Positions 11,504-22,411 of a stretch of DNA of 64,000 nt are shown here, piece by piece. The position numbers were made by a program, and so were the translations under genes. This DNA is from Steromphala cineraria (lineage: Eukaryota > Mollusca > Gastropoda > Trochida > Trochidae). The notes under the pieces are model-generated. The model searched no databases. It had not been told where the DNA came from and saw only the letters and a program-made list of their open reading frames with translations. Numbering within the stretch: the stretch's first letter is position 1; each line of letters opens with the position of its first letter. The stretch lies in contig OU744733.1 in the NCBI GenBank assembly GCA_916613615.1, forward strand, positions 31,969,939 through 32,033,938. Direction: 5' to 3'.

Positions 11504-12027
11504 TGTCGTGCCCAATTCCCGGAATTGCCCGTTCCCTGGGTTTGGGCAACCACCAAATCAGATTTCAATTTGCCCAATCCCAGGGAATGAGCAAAGATTA
11601 AGATATAAACCAAATGAGAGCCAACAGTTATTACACTTGATTAATGTTTATTCTGTACAAACAGTTCTTGATACAATGTGTTGTTGCGATAGTGTCGTGT
11701 CCACAGTTATGGTGAGCCTCTTTAATAACGTAATATAATTCCTCAAATGGTACGAAGTATTTGGGATCCTTTTCAGTTCCGCCGATATCAAACACATCAA
11801 ATTTCTGCAGTAGTCTATATTCGAACTTTACCCTTTGCTCCATGGTCCAGATGTTATGTGAAGCGTAATCATCCAATCCCAGGGAATGAGCAGTGTTAAC
11901 ACTGCTCATTCTCAGGGATTAGCTGACCAATCACTGGGATTGGGCAAGCCCCCGACCATTGACGGGGATTGGGCAACGTTGTTGCCCAAACCCAGGGAAT
12001 GAGCAATTCCGGGAATTGGGCACGACA
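11504..12027. mobile_element. Ginger-like non-autonomous DNA transposon
   Basis: The element is bounded by inverted repeats of about 50 bp, starting TGTCGTGCCCAATTCCCGGA and ending with the complement, TCCGGGAATTGGGCACGACA. The ends fit the TGTNR...YNACA rule known for Ginger transposons, which use a retrotransposon-like integrase. A 4-bp target duplication (TATA) flanks both sides (11500-11503 and 12028-12031). Further short inverted copies of CCCAGGGAATGAGC occur inside. At 524 bp it is far shorter than an autonomous element and carries only an integrase fragment. Confidence 0.72.
11631..11909 (-). pseudogene. Integrase zinc-binding fragment inside Ginger-like element
   Basis: The 92-codon frame contains KYFVPFEELYYVIKEAHHNCGHD, which I read as the start of the HHCC zinc-binding domain found upstream of DDE integrases in gypsy-type retroelements and Ginger/KRBA2-like proteins: a V-P-x-E-E-L-type lead-in, then H-x4-H. 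The paired cysteines and the catalytic core are absent, so this is a relic left by internal deletion. The first and last codons run into the element's repeat sequence. Similarity is judged by eye and is moderate. Confidence 0.5.
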
Positions 12028-12348
12028 TATACATGTATTTGTTTATTTTTAATGATTGTTATTTTAAAACATCAGCCAATAAAACCAAGCTGATTGTTAT
12101 TAAATAAAATTATGTATTGTGAATGGACCTTTTTTTACCATTACAATGTGTTTGGACAAGTGATATAGGACAAAAAGTATTCTCTTGATGTTACAAAAAT
12201 GTTGAAATGCCACACAGGTTAATATCTGAAACACAGAAATGACGCATATAATTGAGATTTATCAGTTTTTTAGTTTGTAGTAAGTAGGATTGATTTCTGT
12301 CTGGTCTGAAAAATCAATAACCACAGAGACATCAAGTAAGGTAGATAT

Positions 12349-12476
12349 CATTTTTTCACTGAAAAGAAATGAGATTGTTTGTTTATTTTAATAACAAATT
12401 CAACACTGTTATATATCATATACTTATATATCATGCTATTATGTATCTTGTAAAAGAAATCTATGGGAACAATACC

Positions 12477-12502
<26 letters not shown>
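12349..12502 (+). mobile_element. 5'-truncated LINE 3' end with target duplications
   Basis: From about 12358 the sequence matches the 3' end of the LINE at 34060-34200 (GAAAAGAAATGAGATTGTTT, ATCATGCTATTATGTATCTT, ATCTATGGGAACAATA) and ends in a long A tail. A 15-bp direct repeat, AAGTAAGGTAGATAT, flanks it at 12334-12348 and 12503-12517. The perfect duplication and intact tail suggest a fairly recent insertion. Confidence 0.9.
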
Positions 12503-12508
<6 letters not shown>

Positions 12509-12517
12509 GGTAGATAT

Positions 12518-13159
12518 GTCCAACACAAGACTAAATATCTTATCTTGATGTGGTGGTTTCAACAAGTTTGGGTGCTTTAGTGACCCTGCTCACGATCTAT
12601 CCACTCTCTTTGGATGACAACATCAACGTGTTAAAATGCCCAAACGTTTCATGTATCTTGAAATACGTTAAATAATAACCAATCATTGTGCACATGGTCA
12701 TAGAAAAGGGGAAATTTCGCGAGCGAGCATCGACTGGAGCGGGCGAATAATTTGTGCACTTTATAGAATCAAAGGAAAATTGTTTAACTCATAAGGAATA
12801 TGTGATATGGACATGAAATGTACCCATGAAATGGTTTGATCGGACTAATTTAGTCCCAGTTTTAACTAGAGCAGATGTCTTTTCTGGGAACATTGGTTGA
12901 AATTAAAGGTATAAAACTTTTCCATACATTGGGACATACAAACATAAATTAAAAGAAATGCATATAGAAAAGGAACTAAGTATGCAATGTTCAATTATTT
13001 TTTAAAAGTCAGTAAATGAAATATGGTAACGAATCTGATAAAACTTAATAATGAAACTTATAAATATGAATTAAAAGATTAAAAGTATAGTGTATCATAT
13101 ACATGCAGTATAATATAGTTTTATAGTATAACATAGTATTATAGTATAACACTTACTTA
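12518..13159. other. Non-coding stretch with AT-rich microsatellite near its end
   Basis: No coding or named repeat was found. Bases about 13100-13150 are repeats of TATAGTATAA-like units, ending at the tail of the RTE fragment. Confidence 0.45.
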
Positions 13160-14117
13160 CTTACTTAGGCCTGACACCACTCGTGGGGTATAGGCCGTCC
13201 ACTACTGCTCTCCAGATTCCCCTGTTCTGGGCTTTCCTCCTAAGTTGGTTCCAGGTGAGTCCGATTTTCTTTACATCCCCTTCAAGGTCACGACGCCAGG
13301 TGTTTCTCGGTCTGCTTCTCTTCCTTTTCCCCTGAGTATTCCACGTAAGAGCCTGTCTGGTGATGCTTGTAGTGGGTTTCCTGAGGGTGTGGCCAATCCA
13401 GCCCAATCTCCGTCGTTAAATTTCTTCCTCTGCAGGTAGTTGGCGGGTGTTCTGCCACAGGTCGGCGTTGCTGACTGTGTCAGGCCAGCAGATCTGGAGG
13501 ATTCTACAGAGACAGTTGTTGATGAAGGTCTGTACTCTGTGTATTGTCAGTATTGTGATCCTCCAGGTCTCTGCTCCGTATAGTAGGACTGACTTGACAT
13601 TGGAGTTGAACAGTCTTATCTTGGTGTTTGTCGAGATGTTCTTTGTTCTCCATATGTTTCCAGCTGTATGAATGCCGCCCTTGCTTTTCCTATTCTTGCC
13701 TTGACATCAGCATCTGTTCCGCCTTCCTTGTCCACAATACTGCCCAGATAGGTGAAGGTATCTGTTTCCTCTAGAGCGATCTTATCTAGTGTGATGGGGT
13801 CAGTACTGTTTGCATGGACCTTTAGGATTTGAGTCTTTTCCTTGTGGATGTTCTGATGAGAGTTGATGTTTAATTCTTTGGTCTTTTCTTGCATTTGGTG
13901 TCGGCTGTGGGCTAGTAAGGCTAGGTCGTCAGCAAAATCCAGGTCATCCACATTGTCCACTCTATGCCGTAATGCGTCATAGTTCTTCTTTGTGAAGAAC
14001 CTTCCTGTTCCAGATAGTGGGTTTCTTTTGATGTAGTTGACGTTTCTGTAGCAATTGGTGCTGACCCCACGCCAAACCCCCCTCATTTGGGACCGGCCTT
14101 GGCGGAGTTAATACCAG
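13153..14117 (-). pseudogene. RTE-type LINE reverse transcriptase, 5'-truncated and frameshifted
   Basis: The frame at 14086-13616 carries DLDFADDLALLAHSRHQMQ, including the catalytic FADD box (13925-13936), then DTFTYLGSIVDKEGGTDADV typical of RTE-clade LINEs in invertebrates. The reading continues in other frames through about 13600-13420 and ends in GWIGHTLRKP, ITRQALTW and GKRKRSRPRNTWRRDLE at 13406-13161. RTE elements copy themselves through RNA by target-primed reverse transcription. The N-terminal endonuclease is missing and frameshifts break the protein. On the minus strand the end is a (TAAG)n tail at about 13153-13166, typical for RTE. A possible 10-bp target duplication (TATAGTATAA, 13140-13149 and 14118-14127) is uncertain because the flank is simple-sequence. 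Confidence 0.88.
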
Positions 14118-14127
14118 TATAGTATAA

Positions 14128-15382
14128 TACCAGTTAATATTTACAGAAAGGCAGGACCAATAATATGATGAGAATAGTCAGGATAAGGTTCAGAATTAGG
14201 ATTAGATATGTAAAAATTGTTACGCCATTTATTTGGTTACCATAGCTTATAGCTTATAATAACTTTGTTGTACATCAGAATTTCATATTGTATTGCATAT
14301 TGTAAAGTAACATTTTTGTATTGAAACATTTCATAAATTACATTCAACAGATTCATCACTAGTTTTATTGAAAAACAAACTATCAAGAAAGGTTTTGATA
14401 AAATCATAAAACCCATCATATTATAAACCATTATATACTGATGTCAGGTGATAAGGAACTACGCAAACCACCCTTTGTAATGTTATTCACAGGGAAAAAG
14501 GAAAGAGACTTACTGTTCCCTGAGTTGTCATTCCGCAGATTTTCAGATATTTTATCACGAGGTAATTATTCTTATCGTATTTCTATTTCAAATTCGCCAA
14601 AAAAGTAATGTTTTATTAGACCTTTTAGGTGGTTTTGAATTGATCAAAACTTGGTTACCATTTCAAAGTTTTCCTTTCATACCCCTGAGAATGATTAGAT
14701 TGATTTGAAAGTGTAAGTAAGTTTATACATGTGTAATGCGATAGGAACAATACTAGAAAACAATTTAAGCATTATTTACAAAGGCTGATACGTTACAGGA
14801 AAAGTGTTTGCCAATTCCAGGAATGACAATTATTTGCAAATCCATACAGACTAATAATGTGATTAATGTGATAATGTATTTGACTATATTGAATATAACC
14901 TGTATAAACATTAAATCTAGCTGATATAAAAAACGACTGTGTGCATGTAGAAACTCATACTCATTTGTTGAACTGTATATTGGAAAGGTATTACTTATTT
15001 AAACAAAACAAGCTTAATAGACAGGATTGGCAGGATTTGCAGTTTTGAATTTCTATTTGTACGATTTCAGGTGACAAATTTTATCACAAAATTATTTTTT
15101 AGGAACCAAACAAACGTAAGTTTTATCCTTGATGAAATCAGAGTGTGTTTTTTGAAAGACTCCCTACAAGCTCAATGCAAAAAGTTTTATTTCTCTTATG
15201 ACAAAATGGGTGAGATACATTGAAAAGCAGTATTTGCTTTATCTGTCTTATGATAAGGAATTGATGCTTCTTTGCAATGTTTCTTTAGAAGATTTGGTAG
15301 CTAAATTATATTCTAAAATACAAATTAACCTCTGTGTATTTTGAATTTCGATTCTGGATAAAACTTATCATTAAACATTTAA
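14128..15382. other. AT-rich non-coding stretch
   Basis: No recognisable gene or repeat. The short frame GAACCAAACAAAC at 15103, between acceptor- and donor-like signals, is too short to support. Confidence 0.45.
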
Positions 15383-15737
15383 AGGGGCAGTAGCACGTTT
15401 TTAGGGAAAATATAAGGGGATGTCAGGAAAATGAAAATTAATGCTTCCCATTGAAAGACAATGTATTTAAACTAATTGGAGCAGTACTAATTCAAATATA
15501 AAACATAAAGTTTAGCCATGCCATTCCTTTTTCTTACACAACATGAATTAAAGGTGTTCACACACATGCCCGCCAATGGATTTTATGTGAATCTTCATAC
15601 TTTGTCCTCTTACTATGGATGATCGGCTTGTGTAATGAGATTTTTGACTCTGTCAAAATAATACATTCATTATTTACTTACAATTATCAGTGAAAATTCT
15701 AAAATATAAAATTATCAAAAAACGTGCTACTGCCCCT
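15383..15737 (+). mobile_element. TTAA-flanked MITE, family 1, copy 1
   Basis: This is the most complete copy of the family. It is bounded by inverted ends, AGGGGCAGTAGCACGTTTTT on the left and the complement ending CGTGCTACTGCCCCT on the right, and flanked by TTAA at 15379-15382 and 15738-15741. It is about 355 bp with no coding capacity. TTAA targets are used by the piggyBac and Kolobok superfamilies; I cannot tell which. Confidence 0.85.
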
Positions 15738-16340
15738 TTAAGGCCGTAGTTATCATCTACAACCTTAAATATGGGACAAACACTATCTTTTTTCAAAATT
15801 TAAGACGATAGATAATAAAACAATTTCATACTTTAAACACAATAATATTGGTTATGTTATGATGAATTTAGCGACGCCTATCAAAGCTGAAATGAAGCAG
15901 TCTGAGGCTAACATTCAGTTAATCTAGGATGGCAAGTGCAGTTGCCTCATACGCACTATCCGCCATTTCACTTTCATTTATCAGAACTGCACTTTCTTGA
16001 TATTCATATATAATAATGCTCATGAAAGCACCATACATAAGTGGTAGACATAAATCCTGAGTGAATATTGATATGTACTTGGTGAATTGAAACTAAATAT
16101 CTCCTAATTACGTGAGAAAAGTCCATATAAATCCTAGAAAAGTTATCAACTATTTGTTTAAAAAGGTTATTAAACCATGTAGTGATTAAATGTAGTGCAT
16201 TCAAATAATAAGTCAAGGCAAGTTTTGCTCCAATAATGTATAAATGAATCCGAAGTACTTGACGATTGATTGACAGGCAACACGTTCCAATACATAAAAA
16301 ATATAGCCATGGGCTCTGTAGCTCATCATACTTTTGATGG
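15738..16340. other. Non-coding stretch
   Basis: No feature recognised. The minus-strand frame at 16411-16004 overlaps the tandem repeat that follows and shows no domain. Confidence 0.4.
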
Positions 16341-16344
16341 AAAA

Positions 16345-16782
16345 AGGTTTTGACCCCTGTGACCCCATTTGGGGTCATGGGGTAACCACATCTACAATTT
16401 AGAATCTTCATTGGCCAAGGAGTCTACACACAGCTCTCTAGACCTCTTTGAACTGGAGAAGAAGATGAAATTAGGTATTTAAGGTTGTGACCCCTGTGAC
16501 CCCATTTGTGGTCATGCATTTGGTAACAAAATCTACAATTTAGAATCCCCATTGGCCAAGGAGTCTACGCACAACTTTTTTGCTCTCCAGACCTTTTGAA
16601 AATGGAGAAGAAGGAGTAAAATAGGTTTTTAAGATTTTGACCCCTGTGACCCCATTTGGGGTCATGGGGTCACAAAATCTACAATTCAGAATCCCCATTG
16701 GCCAAGGAGTCTACACACATCTTTTCAGCTCTCTGGACCTTTTGGAACTGGAGAAGAAGATACAAATAGTTTTTAAGGTCAA
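16345..16782 (+). repeat. Three tandem units of ~145 bp
   Basis: Units start near 16345, 16487 and 16635. Each contains TTTTGACCCCTGTGACCCCA, GGGGTCATG, AATCTACAATTTAGAATC, CATTGGCCAAGGAGTCTAC and CTGGAGAAGAAGA. This is a small satellite-like array without coding function. Confidence 0.85.
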
Positions 16783-17232
16783 CTATAGATTAATCGTGTT
16801 TTGAGAGAGACAGATATAGCGCGCAGTAATCTATGAAGAGGAAACCATTTGCCTGGCTGAGGAAAGTGGATGTATAACTCCATACTGATACTTAGTCGAT
16901 AAGTTCACATCGACCTTACTAAAACAACAGAAATAATCTGACAGTAAGACAAAATTAAGAATTAAAGTAAAATAAACTCTCAAAATCCGTTTCTGTGTTG
17001 AAATTTACAATTGTTATATGCGTACAAATGCAAATCAGTTCATATTTATTGACCATTTCAACAATGCAGAACCATCTTAGAAAACAAACATACTTATATT
17101 GAACTCGGCAAAGGACTGGAATGGAAAATACAAATGGCCATTATTTCAATGCAAAATATAATTGTAGTTTAGAATTATATAGTTTCTTGGTCAGTACAAG
17201 TAACTAGGTTTATGGTTGTTTTTTTTTCTCAG

Positions 17233-17445
17233 ACTTTGTTTCCACTTTTATTACGTTGCAGTGGTTTAAGACAAACCAACAATAATCATGACAGATTGTC
17301 CTTCTTTAAACAGTCTGATGATGTCTGGAACAAAAATTATTCAGATCGATGGGTTGATAATAAGAGTCAGACTCCACACACAGAGTACAGAAGGTTCACT
17401 ATAACCAGTCCATTTGACAGGGCACCTCCAAATGGTTTCGACTGA
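17233..17445 (+). CDS. Candidate terminal exon, unknown protein
   Basis: A pyrimidine run and CAG end at 17232, followed by an open frame of 70 codons ending in TGA at 17443. The protein reads SGLRQTNNNHDRLSFFKQ, then DDVWNKNYSDRWVDNK, and ends FDRAPPNGFD. A second acceptor-like TTGCAG at 17261 would trim the first ten residues. Composition is hydrophilic with Tyr residues (HTEYRRF), like a cytoplasmic tail, but I recognise no domain. No upstream exon could be joined to it. It lies on the plus strand, ahead of the decayed lectin gene at 18.58 kb. Confidence 0.3.
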   Translation, partial: TLFPLLLRCSGLRQTNNNHDRLSFFKQSDDVWNKNYSDRWVDNKSQTPHTEYRRFTITSPFDRAPPNGFD

Positions 17446-18580
17446 TTTCAATTCAAAGTTAGTTTCGCCAAGCTTTTGACAAGAACATTTTGTTTCACAC
17501 CGATCAGATTAAGTTGACTAAGGACAAATATTTCAATGTTTGAAACGCAATGATATCAATCAGATTGCTGATGTGATTGTTGCAGTTTGATTTCAAAGAT
17601 GTTGATATACCTGAATATTTAACTCTAACCATGTACATACTGTTGTGAGTGACATTCCGGAAAACCTAAAACGTTTACGGTCAATAATTTGTAAATTCGA
17701 AATGCATACATGCTGAAACGTATATAATAAAATACTTATCGTTTTGTGATGATTAACTCTTTTTCTCTTTTTCACGATCATTATTTGAGGCACAATATTT
17801 CTAGTATAATTAAGAAACCTTTTTATCAAATGTACATCCCTTGAGACCATGGAAATTGCATTTGCTTTGCGTTGGCGTTGAGGTAAAGACATTTAAACCA
17901 GGGTGTTTTGTAAAACAAATAGAAAGAGATATAAATGCAATAGTTTATATTTTTCCAATCAATTGCATCAACAAAAATCTTGATCGTTTTTCGATTCTCT
18001 AAGTTAAGCATGCTTTCAAGTTAGGATTACTCATATGTTATATTAAATACAAAATCGCTTTTACTTCTTATATGCACATATGTAAAGATATTAGGGTTTG
18101 TTCATTTACAAAACAACTGTAACAGAACATCAACAAACTCTAACCATACGTGTAATTTCCAATAAAGAAACTGTGTTTACACTTTCATTAGAACACAAAA
18201 CCTCAGTCAATCCATTAGCCTAGCTGAATACATTAATACTGTGTATGAAAAGAAGTAATGGGAAATAACATGCATTTGCATTGTGTATGAAACAACGGAC
18301 AAGAATTTTACATCATAAATATTTTCTCATATAACTATACATTTGTGTTAATCAAATAATAAACTTACCATTGCGACCTTCAAAAATACATTAGAAAATG
18401 TATTACCATTTTCACAAATCTAATGTAAATACTAAAGTTGACTTGAGCACGAATGTGTTTATTAAAAATGAGTAACAATATAACGATATAAGCGAATACG
18501 TTATTCAACGAAAATCCTTTTTGCGCTGAACAAGTAAAAGCAGTCACAATATCTGTTAGTGCATTTCTATTAAGACTGAT
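17446..18580. other. AT-rich stretch upstream of decayed lectin gene
   Basis: No gene or repeat recognised; promoter elements for the exon at 18581 cannot be assigned. Confidence 0.4.
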
Positions 18581-18632
18581 ATGAAAACGTGTGTATTAAT
18601 CATTCTTACGTGCTTGGTTATTTTGGCGCAAG
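18581..18632 (+). CDS. Signal-peptide first exon of decayed C-type lectin gene
   Basis: The exon reads MKTCVLIILTCLVILAQ followed by the first base of a split codon and a strong donor, GTAAGTAA, at 18633. It is a textbook secretory signal peptide with a short basic N-terminus and a hydrophobic core. The phase 1 intron is the same as in the intact lectin gene on the other strand, and it fits the acceptor of the damaged CTLD exon at 20916. The exon itself shows no damage. Confidence 0.6.
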
Positions 18633-19321
18633 GTAAGTAACTTGTTTGGAAAACTAAAAATGAGCAGTTAAAATTTGTTGTAAAGTGTATTCATTTGGGA
18701 TCTTAGAACATCCCAAGTCAGTTTAATAGTCTACTTGTTGTGAAAACACGTAACAAGAAGCTCAATGTCTTCGTAATCTGTTCATTCCTTAGATCAGGCA
18801 TAACATAATTCTAAAAAGTACAAAAACATCTGCTCCTTTACAGTGATAACATACGGGAATTTTCGCAAACGTTCACAGCATTGTTAAATGATCATATTCA
18901 AACGACCTGCTTAATACAAGTTTCAAACCCTGGCTATAATAAAGCCCTCTTCAAATTACCAGTAAAGGTGTAACATTGTAAACATTCCACTTCAATTTAA
19001 TTTAAAGACGGGGCTCGCATAAAATGAAACCCTCCATTATTAGGGCAGTCAGGTTGTACATTATTTTCGAGGCTCTAAAATCAACAGAAGAGATGTTTTT
19101 GGTTTTAAATCTGTAGCAATTATAATTCAAAACAAATACATAGAAAATACAAAATACAAACACGTATTCCTCAAATAAGCCTGAAATAGTAAATACTCAT
19201 ACGTAAATGAAATGGACTCGTTACCGCGTGACAAGTGTATCATAAATTCTAAATCTTTAGACATTTTTAACAATAAATATAATATATCATCAAAGTCTAC
19301 GCATCAAATAATGATACTCAC

Positions 19322-19440
19322 CTGAAGAGTGCATCTTTCCAAGCTGCGTAAAGGCAACAACATTCAAAACGAGACCATGCACGTATCTTTGCGCTATGCC
19401 GCGTCTAATTAAGTCTCCTGTCAGGGAGCATTCATTATAT
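19322..19440 (-). CDS. Candidate internal exon, unknown
   Basis: A strong acceptor (pyrimidine tract then CAG at 19443-19441) and a strong donor (GTGAGT) enclose 39 open codons, phase 2 in and phase 1 out. The reading includes ECSLTGDLIRRGIAQRYVHG and VVAFTQLGKMHSS. The VAFT...MHSS part faintly recalls PAN/apple domains, but the expected cysteines are missing, so it could be a relic or chance. No partner exons were found on this strand. Confidence 0.22.
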
Positions 19441-19569
19441 CTGAATGAAAAGGAAGAACTCATTAAATGAAATTAAAAAATCTAACCCTGTCATAATCAT
19501 TTTATAAACTATACGGAAATAACTTTTAATCTATTCAAAACAACACTTACAATAATTAATTAGCTATCA

Positions 19570-20110
19570 ATGATATGGCACTAATACAATATATATATGG
19601 CCTACGCTATATGATTCGGCAACTGGGCCAAAACAGGCAAGTTTGGCCAATACGGGCAAAACATGGTCAATAACTGCAGACTGAGCCAATACGCTTTTGA
19701 GCATGCGCACGCACACGCACACGCACAATCTAGTTAAAACGTCCCTTACGTCCTCACGTTACATCTAGCTACCAACCCACCTGGTCCGTGTCACGCATGC
19801 GTGGAAATCAGCCAATGAGAAAAGAACTGGCTTAGGGCAGGTATACATTACAGTTTGTTTTTACTAGATTGGCGCACGCACAATGCTATCGCTTCAAAAC
19901 TTTCAACATATATGGTGGTCAACCAATCTCAATTATAATTTTAATTTCAATGAAAATGAATATTCTCTCGTTGTGCAAGTTAATCACATAGAAGTTAATC
20001 AATACAAATGTCACTAATCAAGTTTTTCCGTATTGGCCCAGTTACAGTTAGACCAATACAGCAGAACTCGGACCTGTAACTGGACCAATAGGGAAAAACT
20101 TGATTAATAA
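19570..20110. mobile_element. Foldback-like element sharing an arm with 9.1-9.9 kb
   Basis: Bases 19726-19850 resemble the ~120-bp arms of the element at 9105-9920 (CTAGTTAAAACGTC, CATGCGTGGAAATCA, GAACTGGCT). On the left, 19615-19695 has short GGCCAATACGG-type repeats. On the right, 20015-20047 and 20074-20106 form an inverted repeat of about 33 bp arms with two mismatches (ATCAAGTTTTTCCGTATTGG and its partner). Limits are approximate. Confidence 0.55.
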
Positions 20111-20316
20111 CATTATATTCCTAAAACCGGGTTGGTATTATATTATTTCCCTATATACACCTCGCCTTAAAAAGAGTGTTGTACAGACTAACTTGACATA
20201 TAATTACCAAGCATATGTAAGTGATATCCATTTTGCTATCCTATTATAAAAAGATGTGTTTGTTTAACACTGTCGCCCCCATATATCAGTAATTTAAAAT
20301 CCAGTGGTCGTCACTG

Positions 20317-20770
20317 AAATAAGGTCAAGGTCATGGGGTCAAAAAATTATGACCTCATCTAAGAGGTCATGACAGATGTACATGTAAAATATATCAGATC
20401 TATCTCCATCCCGTCACAAGTTATTGCCGAGGTTAAAGTTTTAGAAAAATACTTGCGATACCAATGTCATGATCACGAGGTCAACTATTATGGCCTCGTC
20501 TGAACGTTCTTATCATGATAGATGCACATGTTAAATATCAAATGTCTATTTCTATTCAATCCCAAGTAATGGCCAAGGTTAAAGGTTTCGTAAAATGCAT
20601 GCTGCGACAAGGTCAAGGTCAAGAGTTAAAAAAGTAGGGCCTTACCTGAAAGGTTTTGTCATGATAAATACACATATGAAATATTACCGGTCTACCCCAA
20701 GCATTCAAGCTGTGAGAAAGGGTAAAGCTTTTTGTGACAAACAGACATACAGACAGACAGAATCTAGCAT
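20317..20770 (+). repeat. Tandem ~140-bp units ending in an ACAG microsatellite
   Basis: Three degenerate units (starts near 20317, 20459 and 20595) share AAGGTCAAGGTCA-like and TCATGATAGATGCACATGTTAA-like blocks plus GGCCAAGGTTAAAG. The array ends with (ACAG)n at about 20738-20762, a layout common to mollusc non-autonomous repeats. Confidence 0.7.
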
Positions 20771-20915
20771 TAAGGGACATACAAAAACTTAATTTGAATT
20801 GAAATTAGTCATATTTAAGCCAATCTAAAGATTAAGATGAAAATAATGACACTTGTTAACATATCTTGTAGCATGGATCTATACAGCGATTAGTAATTCA
20901 AAGAATCTATTTTAG

Positions 20916-21094
20916 GGGACTCGCTGTGTGGACAAAAGCAACTCGTGATCAGAATGGTAGGCTAGTGTTCGATATTTTATTCGGAGAGAAAAACATGGGA
21001 AGGATCGAGGCGAGTCTGTTCCCATCATGGTGGAAGCCTTGTGTAATACCAAAATCTCACATTGATCACAATTTGATAAGCAGAGCGCTACAAG
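20916..21094 (+). pseudogene. Decayed CTLD first-half exon
   Basis: The acceptor TATTTTAG precedes 20916 and a donor GTACAA follows 21094. Joined in phase 1 to the signal exon at 18581, the frame reads DSLCGQKQLVIRMVG, then a TAG stop, then CSIFYSERKTWEGSRRVC and HHGGSLV, which is a clear CTLD first half. A one-base shift after GGSLV is needed to reach IPKSHIDHNLISRALQ, which matches the ...KALQ ending of the intact CTLD1 exon. One nonsense codon and one frameshift therefore inactivate it, unless these are sequencing errors. No second-half exon with an EPN motif was found downstream. Confidence 0.75.
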
Positions 21095-22139
21095 GTACAA
21101 TATCATTCTAAAGCCTTGTGTATACGGCGGCCTTTGCATATGTGCAAATCCCGAGATTTTAAGCATTAGATTGAAAAATAGCAGAGATGATCATAAACAT
21201 ATGTGTGGGTGTTTTCATGAATATATATGCTCCAGCATCTGCCAGGACCATCATCGCCAAGGTGACATCATCATCCACTGTATTGACGTCTACAGCTACC
21301 TTACTACCACACTACAACACAAAATATAAATATGAGTCAAGACAGCCTCGGGTTAAATCGAAATGGCTATATATGTCATATATACCGTTAACCTGAAGTT
21401 GCCTTGCAACATCACCAAGATGGCTTCCAACAAGCGTAAGTGTCAAGCCTTTTTAATATATACTCATGCATTAATTGCCCTTTTTTAGGAAATGCTCAAA
21501 GTTATATGTAGGGTGTTTGATAATCTGTCCTAAACATTAAGGGCATGAATTAAAGAAGAAAAAAAGAAATTGAAAGAGAGTGTCCTTTAAAACGGTAATG
21601 ATTAGACTATCTAAAAGTTATTGACCATTTCATGGTGTCCGATTTGAATAATCTCTGATATCCTTAACTGCATTTTAGTAAAATGCTGAAATACCTCATT
21701 GTCACGAAAACAAAATACGTCAAAAACTCTCTTTTTGATAGGGTTGAGTATCGAACCAAATATTGTATTGCTATATTTTACGTATTGCAATATATAGAAA
21801 TAACATTTCTGTGCACGTAATGCATGTAACTGTGCCTTTGTTTGAATACAATTGACATGCAAATCTTTGTCGTGATTATATTGCAAATTGACAATAGTAT
21901 TGCAATAATGTATTTCCACAATCTGTACTTGGTATTGCGATATTGCCGATGAATGTCTTCGCTACTCATTACTGTTTTTCTTACCAAGAGTGCACTCTTT
22001 CATATCAAGTTGTAAAATAATTAAATATCAACATAATATGTTTCAACTTGAGTATAATAATCATGCAATAATGATATTACTTGAATCAACTAGAATGTCT
22101 CCTTTCCATTTACAAAAAAATACCCAGATAGGAGTGTCC
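21095..22139. other. Non-coding stretch after the decayed CTLD exon
   Basis: No matching CTLD second half or other feature was recognised. Confidence 0.4.
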
Positions 22140-22149
22140 CTATAAATCA

Positions 22150-22400
22150 ATCTTCCTACGCAGAGCCTAAAACGCCAGTTTCCGAACAGTAAGTTTTTTG
22201 CCTTGCTGCAGACCCTTGAGTTTTCTGTGCTTGCTCTCTACCCTACTATGAGAGAAAGCAATAGTCCAATCAGAAAGTAACTGGAGGTTGCTAACAATCG
22301 CCTGTAGGGGTGTTGATATCAGCACAGAAAATTCAAGGGTGTACAACAAGGCATAAAACTGACAGTTCGGAAACTGGCGTTAGCCTTTGCGTAGAAAGAT
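22150..22400. mobile_element. Palindromic MITE with 9-10 bp target duplication
   Basis: Arms of about 80 bp are inverted copies: the left carries AACGCCAGTTTCCGAAC, TTGCCTTG and TTGAGTTTTCTGTGCT; the right carries the complements. CTATAAATCA occurs at both 22140-22149 and 22402-22411. A 9-10 bp duplication with long inverted arms suggests a Mutator-like element. Confidence 0.75.
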
Positions 22401-22411
22401 GCTATAAATCA

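Noticed and set aside
11170..11613. 147-codon minus-strand open frame
   Set aside because: It crosses the right boundary of non-element sequence into the Ginger-like terminus and has no domain; likely chance.
15103..15116. Micro-exon-like EPNK reading between an acceptor-like and a donor-like site
   Set aside because: Thirteen bases cannot be distinguished from chance, although EPN is a lectin motif.
21422..21437. ATG in good context (ACCAAGATGG) followed by MASNK and a GTAAGT donor
   Set aside because: Only five codons and no downstream exon found; too little to call a first exon.
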